Source of the DNA: Artemisia argyi
Taxonomy: Eukaryota > Streptophyta > Magnoliopsida > Asterales > Asteraceae
DNA: 64,000 nucleotides
Assembly (NCBI GenBank): GCA_030686995.1
Contig: CM060696.1
Location: forward strand, 13,677,987-13,741,986
Direction: 5' to 3'
Part shown: positions 47,973-59,819 of the stretch, piece after piece
Numbering within the stretch: position 1 is the stretch's first letter
Layout of the letters: each line of letters opens with the position of its first letter
Translations under genes and position numbers: made by a program
The notes under the pieces: model-generated
Told to the model about the DNA's origin: nothing
What the model saw: the letters and a program-made list of their open reading frames with translations, nothing else
Databases searched by the model: none

Positions 47973-48501
47973 ATGGTGAAGAAGATGGCAGAATTTGAAG
48001 CTTTTCCTTGTCCTTGTGAACGAGGAGACGTGGTTCTGCGAGAATCGTGTAAATCTTACTCCCGTGGTAAACTATACTATGCGTGTCCTTTCTCGCAGGT
48101 GAACAATTACATATTTTTTCTTTAAATAATTTGGTTAGTTGTTAAAAATAATAGTTTTTGCTCTTTAACAGCCTGGGACAGACGACCATGGATGTAATTT
48201 TTTTTTATGGAAGAAGGAACGACTCGCCAAAATGATGATCGGTTCTCTGGAAGCTTCAACATCAAGCGGTTCTGGATCTGCTCCAAAAAGGTGCTCAAAC
48301 TGTCATGAAAAAAATCTTAGAATAAACTTGCTGGAGGCACAAAAACAGGTGTTGGAGGCACAAAAACAGGTGTTAGAGACAAAATTAAGGGTGCTGGAGG
48401 CAAAACTTGACATGGCAACGTATCCCAACCACGACCACGCATGTCAGTCGGATGCAATACTCCGTGACCTTGTAGGTGACATGGATAAATTTCATATGTA
48501 G
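47973..48501 (+). CDS. GRF-type zinc-finger / coiled-coil protein, two exons
   Basis: Exon 1 47973-48098, intron 48099-48171 (GT-AG), exon 2 48172-48501; 151 residues, frame open throughout. Exon 1 and the start of exon 2 form a GRF zinc finger: CPCERGDVV, then YYACPF, then GCNFFLWKKE, giving the C-x-C...C...C ligands with the typical FFLW ending. GRF fingers bind single-stranded nucleic acid in proteins such as APE2, NEIL3 and topoisomerase III (established). Residues about 85-120 are a heptad-like LEAQKQVLEAQKQVLETK coiled coil, suggesting a dimer. It lies inside the CACTA element, on the opposite strand to the transposase gene, behind a pyrimidine-rich leader (CTATCTCTCTC). It may be a captured host gene or an element gene; the intact frame hints at use. 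Confidence 0.85.
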
Positions 48502-48713
48502 TACTGTTATCGTTGTTGTTGCTGTTGTTTGCTGTTGTTGTTGATGTTTTTGATGTTTAATAAAATGTTGTTGTTGTTGTTGTTTAATAAAATATTGTTG
48601 TTGTGGAGCAATAATTAGAACTGAAGGAGCAATAATTATCAAACACAAAGGCAAACTGTTTATTTAAAACAAGCAAGAGTTCTTAACCACATGCATTTTC
48701 ATACAGACTCAAA

Positions 48714-48905
48714 CTAAACAACTCGACAACCAAACTAAACAACTCAACAACCAAAGGAAACAACTCAAACTAAACAACTCGACAACCGAACGAAACAACT
48801 CAAACTAAACAACTCGACAAACAAACGAAACAACTCAAACTAAACAACTCGACAACCAAACGAAACAACTCAAACTAAACAACTCGACAACTAAAACAAC
48901 AGATC
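48714..48905. repeat. 35-bp tandem repeat with AAACAACTCGACAAC words
   Basis: AAACAACTCGACAACC, then ACGAAACAACTCAAACT, repeats about five times at 35-bp spacing. It overlaps the 3' end of the minus-strand ORF that follows. Confidence 0.75.
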
Positions 48906-49327
48906 AAACGAAACAACCCGTTTATTTTTTTTTTTTTGCGGCTACTTCCCGCTTTACTCGAACTCGCACCATCTTTTCCCTTCCTTGCTCTCATTTCCTT
49001 GATATGTGCAAACGTAGCTTCAAGATTTGTGATCCTATTTCCCAGATTATCAAGTTTTGTTTCCAACGTACTTTCAGCTTCGTCGTCACCTCCAACAGCA
49101 ACAACTTGAGCTTCAGCAGCATCTAGCTCGTCCATGTACTCTTTGTAGTACGGCTTTTTCCTACACCATTCGATAATCTTGTCTCTCATCCACGGTTCAG
49201 CATCCTTAAAATCACCATATTCCTCATAAACTGAATGACCAAAAGTTAACATAACTTCATTAAAGAGGAGCTCGTGTGACAAGATTTTTGAGTACTCCTC
49301 TTCAACTGTGCAACCACGCCAAGTCAT
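48875..49327 (-). CDS. unrecognised 150-aa ORF inside CACTA
   Basis: I do not recognise the family. The frame is open for 150 residues. It has an aromatic, acidic N-terminal half (SVYEEYGDFKDAEPW, IIEWCRKKPYY), a heptad-like middle (LETKLDNLGNRITNLEATFAHI) and a Lys/Ser-rich tail (SRKKKK), compatible with a nuclear protein that dimerises. It is convergent with the GRF-finger gene 370 bp away. The last dozen residues run into the tandem repeat, so the true C-terminus may differ. It could be the tail of a longer spliced gene. Confidence 0.45.
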   Translation of the reverse strand: MTWRGCTVEEEYSKILSHELLFNEVMLTFGHSVYEEYGDFKDAEPWMRDKIIEWCRKKPYYKEYMDELDAAEAQVVAVGGDDEAESTLETKLDNLGNRITNLEATFAHIKEMRARKGKDGASSSKAGSSRKKKKINGLFRLICCFSCRVV

Positions 49328-49520
49328 GTGTGTCTTGTAAGAATTGACGATTGAATTATTTGTGAGATGTGTAAAAGGAGACGGAAATAATTTTGTGAAA
49401 ATGTATATGTAGATGTGTAAAATGAGACGGAAATGATTTTGTGAGAATGTATATAGGTAAAAAATGAGACGGGAATATATTTGTTAGGTGATATATAGGC
49501 TGAATTTTTGGAGAGATATT

Positions 49521-50047
49521 CCCGTCGACATGTCGACGGGAACAAAACGCGGGAAAATTCCCGCCCAATTATTGGCTATAATGTACACGCGGTTAAAATA
49601 AGTGCCGACGTCATATCGTCGGCGTCGTTAAGGCGGGAAAAAACCCCGCCCAATTATTCGCTATAATTCACAAAAGGGAAAAACCAAAATTTTGACTCAA
49701 ATTGGTACCGACGTCATGTCGTCGGCGTCGTTAAACTAGGAGCTATTAATTATTAATCATTGGTTAATCCCACGCTAACCACAATTTTTTTGTGTATTTA
49801 TATATCACCGACGACATGACGTCGGCACGTGTTTTGGCGGTCAAATTCCCGCCTATTTTTTCACCAGGTTTATCAATAGTCAAACATGTTGTTGATACCG
49901 ACGACATGACGTCGGTAATATTCTAGATTAAAAATTCAACGCAGCCTTGTCTAGGTCAAGCCAATTTTTTGTAGTTTAGCGTATGGTGCCGACGACATTG
50001 AGTCGTCGGCATTGTGCTCGTCGCCTGTTCTCCTGATTCTTGTAGTG
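49521..50047. repeat. CACTA right subterminal region with palindromes
   Basis: Palindromic motifs at 49521-49540, 49603-49622, 49706-49727, 49807-49827, 49897-49918 and about 49985-50010 alternate between GTCATGTC and GACATGAC centres with about 90-100 bp spacing. These mirror motifs at 40901-40950 and 41063-41085 on the left. The GCGGGAAAATTCCCGCCCAAT segment (about 49552) is repeated in variant form at about 49633. Confidence 0.8.
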
Positions 50048-50625
50048 TACCCTTTACCAAAAAAAGAAAGAAAAAATAGGCTTAAACGATGACGTATGGA
50101 TTTGACGATTGATCAAAGGCTCATATGCGTGCAACCTTAAATAGTTTGGGGATAAAATGTCAGGTTTATTTAATTTATTCTTATGTGTCTGAAATATTGT
50201 AGTGTAATTGCTTTTAATTTTGTACGGCTTAGCCAAATAAACTACTTGTTCCTCACCAAAAGTCCATGAAAAAAGAGAAACTTCATGCAGACACCGTAGG
50301 TCATAAAAACCATAAAAGAAATTTTGGAAAAAAAAAATAATACTCCCTCCGTCCCAAATTTATTGTCCACTTTGAATTTTCAAAGTCAAATTAGTTCAAC
50401 TTTGACCATACATATATATTTTTTGTTATATAATACTTGATGAAAAATTATACCATTGAAAAGTACACTTAAAACCCAATCTATTTATATATTTTGCATC
50501 AAATATTATATAATAACCACAAAAATATTTAAGATCAAAGTTGAAAAAGAAAGACTAAAAAAGTCAATAGTGGACAATAAATTTGGGACGGAGGTAGTAA
50601 TAAAATAAAAAATAAAAAATAAAAT

Positions 50626-50690
<65 letters not shown>

Positions 50691-50895
50691 AAATTCCCGT
50701 ACGTCGAAAGTATATAGAAATTTGTGAGAAATTTCATGCAGACATCGTTCGTCGAAAGGATATATTAGTGCCCCACAATAGACAAACAATGTAATTCTAA
50801 TCGTGATAGTATGATTCTTTTCGCGTAACGATTAACGATTTTTGAGATATTTAATTTAATAACAAATGATGAAAGTGGTTTTTTTTTCTTTCTAT

Positions 50896-50927
<32 letters not shown>

Positions 50928-51250
50928 CTCCTTTTTTTTTATAAAAAAGAATAAAGGGCTCTGATCGGTTCATTTGGTCTTAAAGAAAATGGAGTCTACA
51001 AAGAACTTTTCTCTATAACAATATCGTGTATAAACATTAGTTCCTAACACCTGGTATGTACCGAAAAAGAATAAAAATTTTATTCAATAATGTTTCGTCA
51101 GATACAATTCAACAACTAAAACTTTGGATGTAAAAAATCACAAGCCTTTGATCTCTTTGCTAGTAAACTAGCGCTAGGCTACAAACATACGCTTTATGCT
51201 CATACAGAAAAAATGTATATATATTGAAATGAAGGATCCAAAAGAAAACT
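50048..51250. other. unit 3 laccase 3' flank (right part), no gene
   Basis: Homologous to 2026-3153 of unit 1, without the unit 1 MITE but with its own MITE, a long (AG)n microsatellite (about 50630-50690) and a T tract (about 50880-50940). Confidence 0.7.
50343..50597. mobile_element. second Stowaway-type MITE
   Basis: 255 bp with CTCCCTCCGTCCCAAATTTATTG and its inverted counterpart at the right end, flanked by TA (50341-50342, 50598-50599). The internal sequence is less perfectly paired than in the unit 1 MITE, so it is older or a different subfamily. Unit 1 lacks it (about 2310). Confidence 0.9.
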
Positions 51251-52998
51251 CTAGCACTTTGGAAGATCAGCTGGTGGCGGTAAAAGCTTTTGGTTTGGAA
51301 TTTTTCCGTCCAACACGAGCCAAGCCATCTTCAAACCCCAACTTGTGTGAACTTCCAAATGGCAATGCATGAACCATACCCCTGCTCAATGCGTATAAAG
51401 AAACATACATATTATCATATGAAAAAGCGGCGTACGTGTTAAGCATAGAAACATACCTGGGTTATCAGCGAGAAATCGTATAGCAACCCACCCACCAGAA
51501 GGGACACCAATCGTGTTTCTTTCAATAGGGTCGATGAGATTAAAGTTCTTTGGGTCCTTGTTAGGATTGTAGTTTCCAAACCCTTGACCAACAACAAAGA
51601 AGTTGAAACCATGGAGATGAAGTGGGTGGCTTTCAACACCAAGAATGCTCGTATCTTGCATAACCAACTCCACACTAGTATTAAACGGAAGAACCATGAG
51701 TTTTGTACCATTGCTCACAAAAGTATTGTTAGGAGGAGTTCCTGTATAGTTAAACCAATGCAATGGGTTGATTGGGAAATAAGGACTATAAACACCCTTT
51801 GATTGATCAAAATAGTGGGACTGGAGAAGGGCAACACTTGGTTGTACGAAAGAGACATTGTTGATAGAAGCAGCAAATCTAGTTCCATTCGGTCCTTGGC
51901 AAGTTTGGTCCTTTTCACAAGGGCTCGTACCAAGTCCAACGGTGAAAAATAAATGCCTGTCAATCTTTTGTGGTACATTAGCTGGAAACTTGGCACTTGC
52001 TAAGCTACGAAGTCTATTTGAGAATTTTGTCAGAAATGAAGTGTCATTTAGAGATGGTAATGTTGGTTTAAAGAGTGGAAGATTTTTCATGTGAACGGAC
52101 GATTCATATTCAAGAATACCAGCAACTGTGGAATTGTCAAAAGTTCCTTGTCCCGTTACATATGGTCGAGCTAACATGAGAAAGTTGGCACCAGGAAACT
52201 TTGATTTTGTCTTAAGGAGAACGTTGGTGGTTTGACCAGGAGCTAGTATAAGAGTTTCAGTGTCGAAAGGTTTTACGTAAATAGCATCAGCTTCAACAAC
52301 TTTGAGAGTGTGGTTTGCTATGCTGAAAAAGAGTTCATCATTAAGTGCTGCATTGATTAGTCGAAGAAGGTATGTCTTCCCGGGCTTAACCTTCAGCTTG
52401 AATGTATCTGCGAATTAATATCATCAGTCATTTCAGACATATGGATAATTAAATGTGCATGTATAGTTATAACTGGAATACATATGGTACTCCTTTTCAT
52501 TTCCTAGATAACAAATTGTGAAATACCTTTAGCAGAACAGTTATACAATGGACCAGGAAGCCCGTTGAAGGTATAGGCATCAGAAACATTTGGACCTCCA
52601 CCAGTTTGTGTCGCTTGAGCTATTATGGCTTCCGAGTCAGTATTAAACCACTCTCCTGTAGGCATAAAGCAGCGTGTTAATTTTATTGCATGCCAAAAAG
52701 CTATTAATTTTGTTCGACTCTGTAGAAACTCTTACCAAAGATGATGGGAACTTCTTTGTAGGGTTTGGTAAATGGGTAAGGGACATGAAGCTTTGGAAGA
52801 ATGATAAGTGGTCCATAAACACTCGCTCGGAGCCATGATATATGTTCGACTCTGTAGAAACTCTTACCAAAGAATGATATTGCATTAAATGATACGCACG
52901 TTAAACTCATAATTCCTGGTAGTGCTAGCAACACCATACACTGAAAGAATTAAAGTTATCGCAACTATAGGAAACATTATTCTCACAAAACTATCCAT
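51251..52998 (-). pseudogene. LAC: laccase C pseudogene
   Basis: Exon 6 51251-51381, exon 5 51457-52407 (951 nt, frame open), exon 4 52527-52655 and exon 1 52900-52998 are intact against laccase A. Exon 2 and the first half of exon 3 are deleted: sequence equal to unit 1 4771-5200 is gone, removing HWHG and most of WHAH, so the trinuclear copper site cannot form. At the join (about 52845-52873) lies a filler of about 28 bp copied from the exon 3 donor region at about 52713-52740. Minor changes are Pro to Ser in exon 4 and Met to Ile in exon 5. HPLHLHG and HCHLEVH remain. The upstream TATA region and the miR397-type site (52338-52358) are kept. Confidence 0.95.
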
Positions 52999-53600
52999 CT
53001 TTCTCGGTTAGTAATCTGAGAGGCTTTTGCTACTGCTATGAAACAAGCAATGAAAGTTGAATATTTATAGGATTTGAGGCTAATGATGATTGATTTGGAA
53101 GATTTAAGAATGTCATATTCTATTGTTAGAATGCAACTTTTGAGTGCTAAAAAAGTGATAATTAATTTTCATCTGTTTATTTCAATACCTTCCCTTTGTC
53201 GTAAGGACTTTGTTCCAGTCTCTATACACATATTAAAACAAGATTGTGAATGCAGTTATATATATGTCGGTTTAGATATTTGAATTGTTAAAATCTTGTT
53301 GTACCAACTATGCTTCTTGTAAAGTTTCCTTAACTCGCCTGGGTCTTCTCTTTTAAAGTATTTAAATCATACTAAAAACATATTTTGGAAAAAGGGTACT
53401 CAACCACAAAATATACATACGTGTATCTAAGAAATTGTTTCCCTATTGTCAGTGTCAATTATAAATGAGTTTTCCTTCTACACTTTTTCCTGTGATTTAT
53501 TTTATATCCGAACATTTTATTAGTTACTTTTTTAGAACACTTTTCTCTGACCAAATACTTCAAATGTGCATTTGAGTTATGATTTTATTTTTAGTCATAT
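52999..53600 (-). promoter_or_regulatory. laccase C upstream region
   Basis: Almost the same as in units 1 and 2, with the TATA box at about 53059-53071 and the CATAT flank (53596-53600) next to the Copia1-C 3' LTR. Confidence 0.65.
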
Positions 53601-53970
53601 TGTAGTAATCGATAACCTACAACCCGTGGTTACTAGAGCGGATTAAACCCGATTGTGAAGTCGAACACACCACAGCAAGTTATGATTGACATAAAAGAAA
53701 ACGAGCACAAGTAAGTATATATCCCTAATCGAACCTTGATTAATTATTGAAAGAATGCGTACATAACTCTTCTCCCCCTCACCTCCTTTTATAGAGATGA
53801 GGGGAAGAGTAAAGCGACTCTAACAAATACTCTTAGTCGGCTGTTACAAATACATGGGTTAGGCTTAGGATACAAGCCAACCAAACCGACTCCTACTTGA
53901 CTAAGAATAACAACTGACACTTAACACCCTAGACGTAACCATAAGCTAAAATAGAGACTAATCTTGTACA
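53601..53970 (-). repeat. Copia1-C 3' LTR
   Basis: 370 bp with the family's ends. The final residues read CTTGTACA against CTTGTAACA in the other copies. Confidence 0.9.
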
Positions 53971-53986
53971 AATTTCCACCTTAGGC

Positions 53987-56900
53987 TGTAACACCCCAAC
54001 CCAGCATAGGTCCGGAGCGCTACAGTATGGTGACATACCAAAGCATACAAAGCATACAACACAAGCGGAAGACTTAAAAGATTACAAGGGAAAAGTCTAG
54101 AAGTACAAAAGGAATACTAAAACTATAAAAGAAAAGGAAATACAAACTAAACAGAGTCTAATCTAATCCAAGTCCAAAACTAGTCCAGATATAATGGGCT
54201 TCTAGTCCATGGGGTAGTCCACTAAAGCTCCTATGCTCTCTCTTCACCCAAACCCAGCTTCCAACCTAAAACCTGCCGCAGGAAAGGAAAACGCGGTTGA
54301 GCTTAAAAAGCCCAGTGAACAAATATATAGCAAAACAAATAGATAATCGAAACGTAAATAAGCATAGGAAAAAGGAAATCATAAACTCCAGCTGAAATGA
54401 ATATCATCTGTCAAATGAATAAGAGATCAACGATCAACTGAACAAATATCATAAGTCAACAGAATGAAGCATCATAAAGATATCAAGTGCAAGCATAATC
54501 AGATAGTAGTAAGAATCAAAGAGTACGTATCAACAAAGGCTTGTCTAACGAGATACTCGAATAGACAAAGGAAACATAGGAAAGCCACGAGCCGACCTAA
54601 CGAGATACTCGAATAGGTCTCAAATCACATAATCACATATCCATCAATTCATAGGGTGTACAAAGTAGCTAGCTCCAATGTACCAGACGTGAAAGGGGTA
54701 CAAGGCACGTACAGCCAGTCACCAAACCAAATCGTATCATATCATATCATATCAAAACAAATCCTAGGATGCATCCATACGCCCCCCACAAACAAAACAT
54801 ATACAAAGTGGCCAAGAGATCTCATATATCATAATCAGACGGGGACGCCGGGGACTAATCACACCGCCCCAGATAGTGTCATGCCATTGGTGCCTCAATG
54901 ACACGCCCATGGTACCTCCATGAGTAGACTAAAAACTCGGGCATAAGAATCATACTTATCAAAACAGAGCTATCCATAAACAAATTAATCATATCATATC
55001 AATCATAGCATATCAACAGAATCTCATATCAGTGAGATGGTAATCAGATCATCATAACAGAATGGATAGCAAACAGAATCCTATCAAAGGATAATATCAA
55101 ACGAATCATATCATAGCAAACGAATCAAATTCAAATGATCGAAAAGTCATGAGAAGTCCCTACTAAGAAGGGATAGAATATATGTACCTTAAACCGCCAA
55201 CGAAACCATATCATAACGTAAGAATAGGAAGTTACTCATTCTTCAGCGAATCTACACAAATTAATAATCGTCTTTATTATTCATACGCTCATTTTAGATC
55301 AGATTACCCATTTTAGGTTTATTTCCATTTTTAGTAACTTGCCATATTTAGGAAGTCCCTATATTTAGTACCTTTTTCGTATTAGCAACTTTTATAAATT
55401 AGGGTCACAAATGACAATTATAATAATTTAGGGTTAAACACGTAAATTTAGTAAAATTTATGGTCAAAATCTAATTTATCATAGTTAAATATTAAGAATG
55501 TCAATTAAAATTATTTTAAAGTTTATACTATAATTTTATATTAAGACGATAATTTTAGACCCCGTCGTTTATAATTTATTAACGTATCCTTGATATTAAA
55601 CTTAGACCGCGACGACCAAAATATGTTATTATCACATTCTCAATCACAAGACTCACACGCTACACCCAACTCTCATTTTAATCTTCCAATTACATATACA
55701 CACGACCCAAAATATATTCGACACAACATGCAGGTTTTAATCCTTTTCCATGCGATTATATTTCATACGTACAAGACTCAAAACAGAATTAAATTTGTTA
55801 CAGGTCATGAACATGCTTTCTAATATCATGTGTCGACTACTCTTTGCATAACCGATTTTATGTGACTTCTGATTCGAAAAACATGCATGCATGCGATCAT
55901 ATGTATAACCCCAAACCAAATCTTTAAGCCCCACTTTAGCTATTATAAGTATCTGTTCATGCAAGTTTAACACAAGAATTACATACGCGAATATGAAAAA
56001 CAACGAGGCATGATAATTAGCGTGCACACACACGTACCGATCTCGAGACTATTAGGAAATTTTAACATATTACGTGTAAGACCATGCATGCTTCTGTCAT
56101 ATTTTTATTAGTTTAAACCAGATTGTAAGTCGTGTAAAAGGGATCAAAACCAACACGTAGGATACAGATTCGAACAACCAAAAAGAATTCAAGATTGACA
56201 TATATGTGTTTATCATTTCATGCGATTCAATATTTATCCTTTCCTGTGACAAGTTCTATCATTTCATGTGATATATTACTTCCATACATATTCTATTTAA
56301 ATGCTCAGAGATTAGCTTAGGTTACATGTTATATGCGTTTATATTTTCTTTACATGACGTGTAGAAAGAAAGGACGAGGCGAGAGATACCTTGGGTCGGA
56401 GTGAAGAGCGAAACAAACAACCAAGATACTCAGAAACTAGAAACCTTATTCGAACAAAACGGGAACCTTCAATTACGAACAACCAAACGAATCACTCCGC
56501 GATCACACCAAGTACCACGACCACCGTCGCAATCACAACTCGATCGACCTCCTTCGTACCTCTTTATTTTGGAAGAAATGAGAGCACAAAATAAACTGCC
56601 GTCTAGTGTTTGTTGTAGGTTTAAGGTTTTTGTGAGAGTGAAATGAATAATCAGTTTGTGATATGGGTGTAGAGAGGAGATTGACTTGCCGAGTCTTAGG
56701 GACATGGGGAGGACTCATTCTTTTCAAATTTCTAATTGTATTAAGCCATATCCTCAAAGTGATATTTTGTGTACCAAAATTAAATAGATTCAGCCATTTA
56801 CAGAACTTGTAACGTGTGACATTAGGTTTGGTATAAAATGGGAAATGAATGGGAGATAAGGGCTGTGAAATACCGAGTCCTATGGGGAGGACCAAGACCA

Positions 56901-57177
56901 GGTTTTTCCATTTTAAAAACAAATGCATTTAGTTCCTTTTCATAAGTAATACGTCATGTACTAAGTTAATAAATATTCGGCCCATGTGACTTTGTAACGT
57001 GTTATACTTTTAGTTAGGAACAAAATGTGAGTCGAATTATATAATACCTAAATTATAGATTATACAATATGTAGCTTTCCGAATTATAAAATCCCACATC
57101 TTAGGTTATGTTCGCAAAGCTTATGAAAATTTCAAATTATATGGAAATTTAGGAGAAAAGGATTTTAGGGTTTTACA
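53987..57177 (-). mobile_element. 3.2-kb solo LTR (probable Ty3/gypsy chromovirus type)
   Basis: It inserted between the Copia1-C 3' LTR and RNase H. Ends on the minus strand are TGTAAAACCC...GGGGTGTTACA, flanked by a perfect 5-bp duplication TAGGC (53982-53986, 57178-57182). No internal domain or second LTR exists, so it is a recombination product (solo LTR). The ends and length fit Tekay/Del-like LTRs (inference). It contains a repeat of TAACGAGATACTCGAATAG (about 54546 and 54599) and an ATATC run (about 54735-54755). The short ORFs carry no domain. Confidence 0.88.
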
Positions 57178-57183
57178 TAGGCT

Positions 57184-59819
57184 TTATATTAGTCTATACC
57201 AACGCTCAACAACTCTGTGTCTAGGTACCACCTTCGTCAAGACATCCGCAACATTGTATTTAATACCCACTTTCAGAACATCTACCGTCTTTGCTTCCAA
57301 GACCTCTCTAATAAAGTGATAACGCACATTAATGTGCTTAGTCCTTTCATGAAAAGTATGATTCCGCGATAAGTGAATCGTGCCCTGATTATCACAATTA
57401 ACTGCCATAGTTTTAAGCTCCAAGCCCAACTCTTTCAAGAGTCCCCTTAGCCAAATAGCTTCCTTCACAGCCTCTGTGAGGGCCATATACTCCGTCTCTG
57501 TAGTTGAAAAATCCACCACGTATTGTAGCGTTGCCTTCCAGCTTACAACACATCCCTGTACTAAAAACGCGTAACCTGTGATTGACCTACCTTTATCCGG
57601 ATCCTTAGCGTAGTCTGAATCAACAAAACCTGTTACGTCCACATGGTTGCTACGATCTGTCCTATACACCAAACCCACGTACGCAGTACCCCGCAAATAT
57701 TTCAAAATCCACTTCACTGCTTCACAATGCGTTTTACCTGGATTCGCCAAATATCTGCTAACTACACTTACCGCACACGCTATGAATGGTTTTGTGCACA
57801 CCATCAAGTATATTAAGCTCCCAACCGCATTTGAATACGGCACCTTACTTATCCTTTCAACATCACAATCCCTAACCGGACAATCCTTCAACGACAGCTT
57901 GAAGTCTTTTGAACACCTTCAATCCTTTCCTTTATCTTGAACAGCCGTTTGCAGCTCACCAGCTTTTGCCCAGCTGGTTGATCTACTAACTCATAGGTCT
58001 TATTCTTCTTCAGAGAATCCATCTCTTCATCCATAGCAGCTTTCCACTTAGAACTGTCTTCACAAGCAACTATCTCCTGGTATGTCAACAGTTCATGAGT
58101 ATCTTCTTCCTCTGCTGCAGCAAACGCGTAAACAGCCATATTACTCTCATCTCGAAACCTCAAAGGTTTCGTTCTTGTCCTTGGCTCTCTATCCCGAACC
58201 AACTGATAATCTGTGAGATCCGGTGTCTGATCAGTTTCTTGATCCTCTGCATCTTCATCATTGCCATCTTCTTGGTCATCTATTTGATCTTCCTCAAGCG
58301 AATGATTATTTAACCTTTGGAGTTCCACCTCAACCTGTAATTCCTCAACAGACTTATCAGTACCTGCACTAGAATCCTTCAACGTGTCTTTGTACATGAC
58401 ACTTTCATTGAAGACCACGTTCCTGCTAGTGACTATTTTAGGTGATTCGTTATCAAGCCTATATAGAATGTACCCCTTCACACCTTCAGGATACCCCAAA
58501 AGAACGCATTTTACCACTCTCGGCTAAAGTTTACCTTGTTTAACGTGTGAATATGCGACACAGCCGAAAATCCTCAACATCCCATAATCACTTGGATGTC
58601 CCGACCACATCTCCATAGGTGTCTTTTTCTCAATCGTTGTCGATGGCGACCTATTTATAAGATATGCGGCCGTACATGTCGCTTCCGCCCAGAAGGTCTT
58701 GGGCAATCCAGACTGAATTATAAACAGCGTACCTTATCCATGAGAGTTCTATTCATCCGTTCTGCAAATCCATTCTGCTGCGGCATCCCGACAACTGTCA
58801 AATGTCTAGCAATCCCACTCTCAGTGCATAGCTGTTCAAACTCCCGGTTACAGAACTCAAGACCATTATCTGTCCTAAGCTTCTTAATTGTCCTTCCAGT
58901 CTGATTCTCTACTAACAGCTTCTACTCTTTGAACTTTCCAAATGCCTCATGTTTAAACCTGAGAATATAAACTCATACCCTCCTGGAATAATCATCAACA
59001 ATATATAAGAAATACCTCTTACCCCCTAATGATTCCACCTGAGACGGACCCCATAAGTCTGAGTGAACATAGTCTATCACTCCCTTAGTAGTGTGCCTTC
59101 CTACACCGAAACTAACTCGATGTGACTTTCCCATAACACAATTCTCACAAAAATCGAGCTTACCTATACTCTTCTTGCCAAACAGCTCCTACTTTTCTAG
59201 CACCTGAAGTCTCGCCTCACTGATATGTCCCAATCTTTTGTGCCAAACCTGCGCAAGACTGTCTTTTTCTTCAACATTAGCATTAAGCTCACCCGCCACT
59301 GCATGGTCATCCAAAGAGTATACGCAATTATCCCTTCGGGTTCCAGATAAAATAACCCTGGAACCATTAATCACCTTGATTTTGCCCGACTGTAATTTTA
59401 CGGTATATCCCTCTTTTTCAAGAGTTCCCAGCGATATCAAGTTTCTTTTCAATTCAGGAATATACCTGACATTGTGTAATACAAAACTTGACCCATCTTT
59501 CAGTTGTACCCTTACTTTGCCAATACCTCTGATCTTGCACTCCCTGTTGTCACCCAACAGTACCCTGTCCCAATCGTATTCTAGAAAATCAAAAAATATA
59601 TCTAACCTGGGTGTCATGTGGTATGAACCTCCTGAATCCATGATCCAATCTAGCAGAGCCTCTGCACTCATCACCATCATCACCTCAGAACCGTCATAAA
59701 TCGAACCACTGGAGCTTAGCTGATCTTCTTTCTTGACGAAACCATTTGACTTCTTGCGATTATTCTTTGGACAGTTTATCTTCAAGTGCTCCTCAGATTG
59801 GAAAATAAAACACTTGATT
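57184..59819 (-). pseudogene. Copia1-C pol (protease to RNase H, RT core missing)
   Basis: Minus strand in order: zinc knuckle remnant and protease with an intact DSGGSYHMTP, then pre-integrase (59189-59785); integrase fragments (58524-59180); acidic linker and RT start (57888-58517); RT end and RNase H (57184-57891), with DSDYAKD, STTETEY, CDN and KHINVRYHF. A stop after LQVLEK and several frame changes break integrase. At about 57900-57915 the RT start (FKIKERIEGVQK) runs directly into the RT end (LSLKDCPVRDCDVER), so the YVDD palm is absent. Confidence 0.9.

Larger units (their letters stand above)
40856..50047 (-). mobile_element. CACTA (En/Spm) transposon, 9.2 kb
   Basis: It starts CACTAGTATAAAGACA and ends TTCTTGTAGTG, with a 3-bp duplication TAC (40853-40855, 50048-50050). 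Unit 1 has the uninterrupted target GGGTATATACCC. Subterminal regions hold many copies of GCCGACGTCATGACGTCGGC-like palindromes, as CACTA ends do for the accessory transposase. Inside are a broken TNP1-like gene, a possible TNPD tail, a minisatellite, a GRF-finger gene and a 150-aa ORF. The full TNPD catalytic transposase is absent, so the copy is presumably non-autonomous. Confidence 0.93.

Noticed and set aside
40856..50047. Autonomous CACTA element
   Set aside because: The TNP1-like gene has a stop and a frameshift, and no catalytic TNPD region is found.
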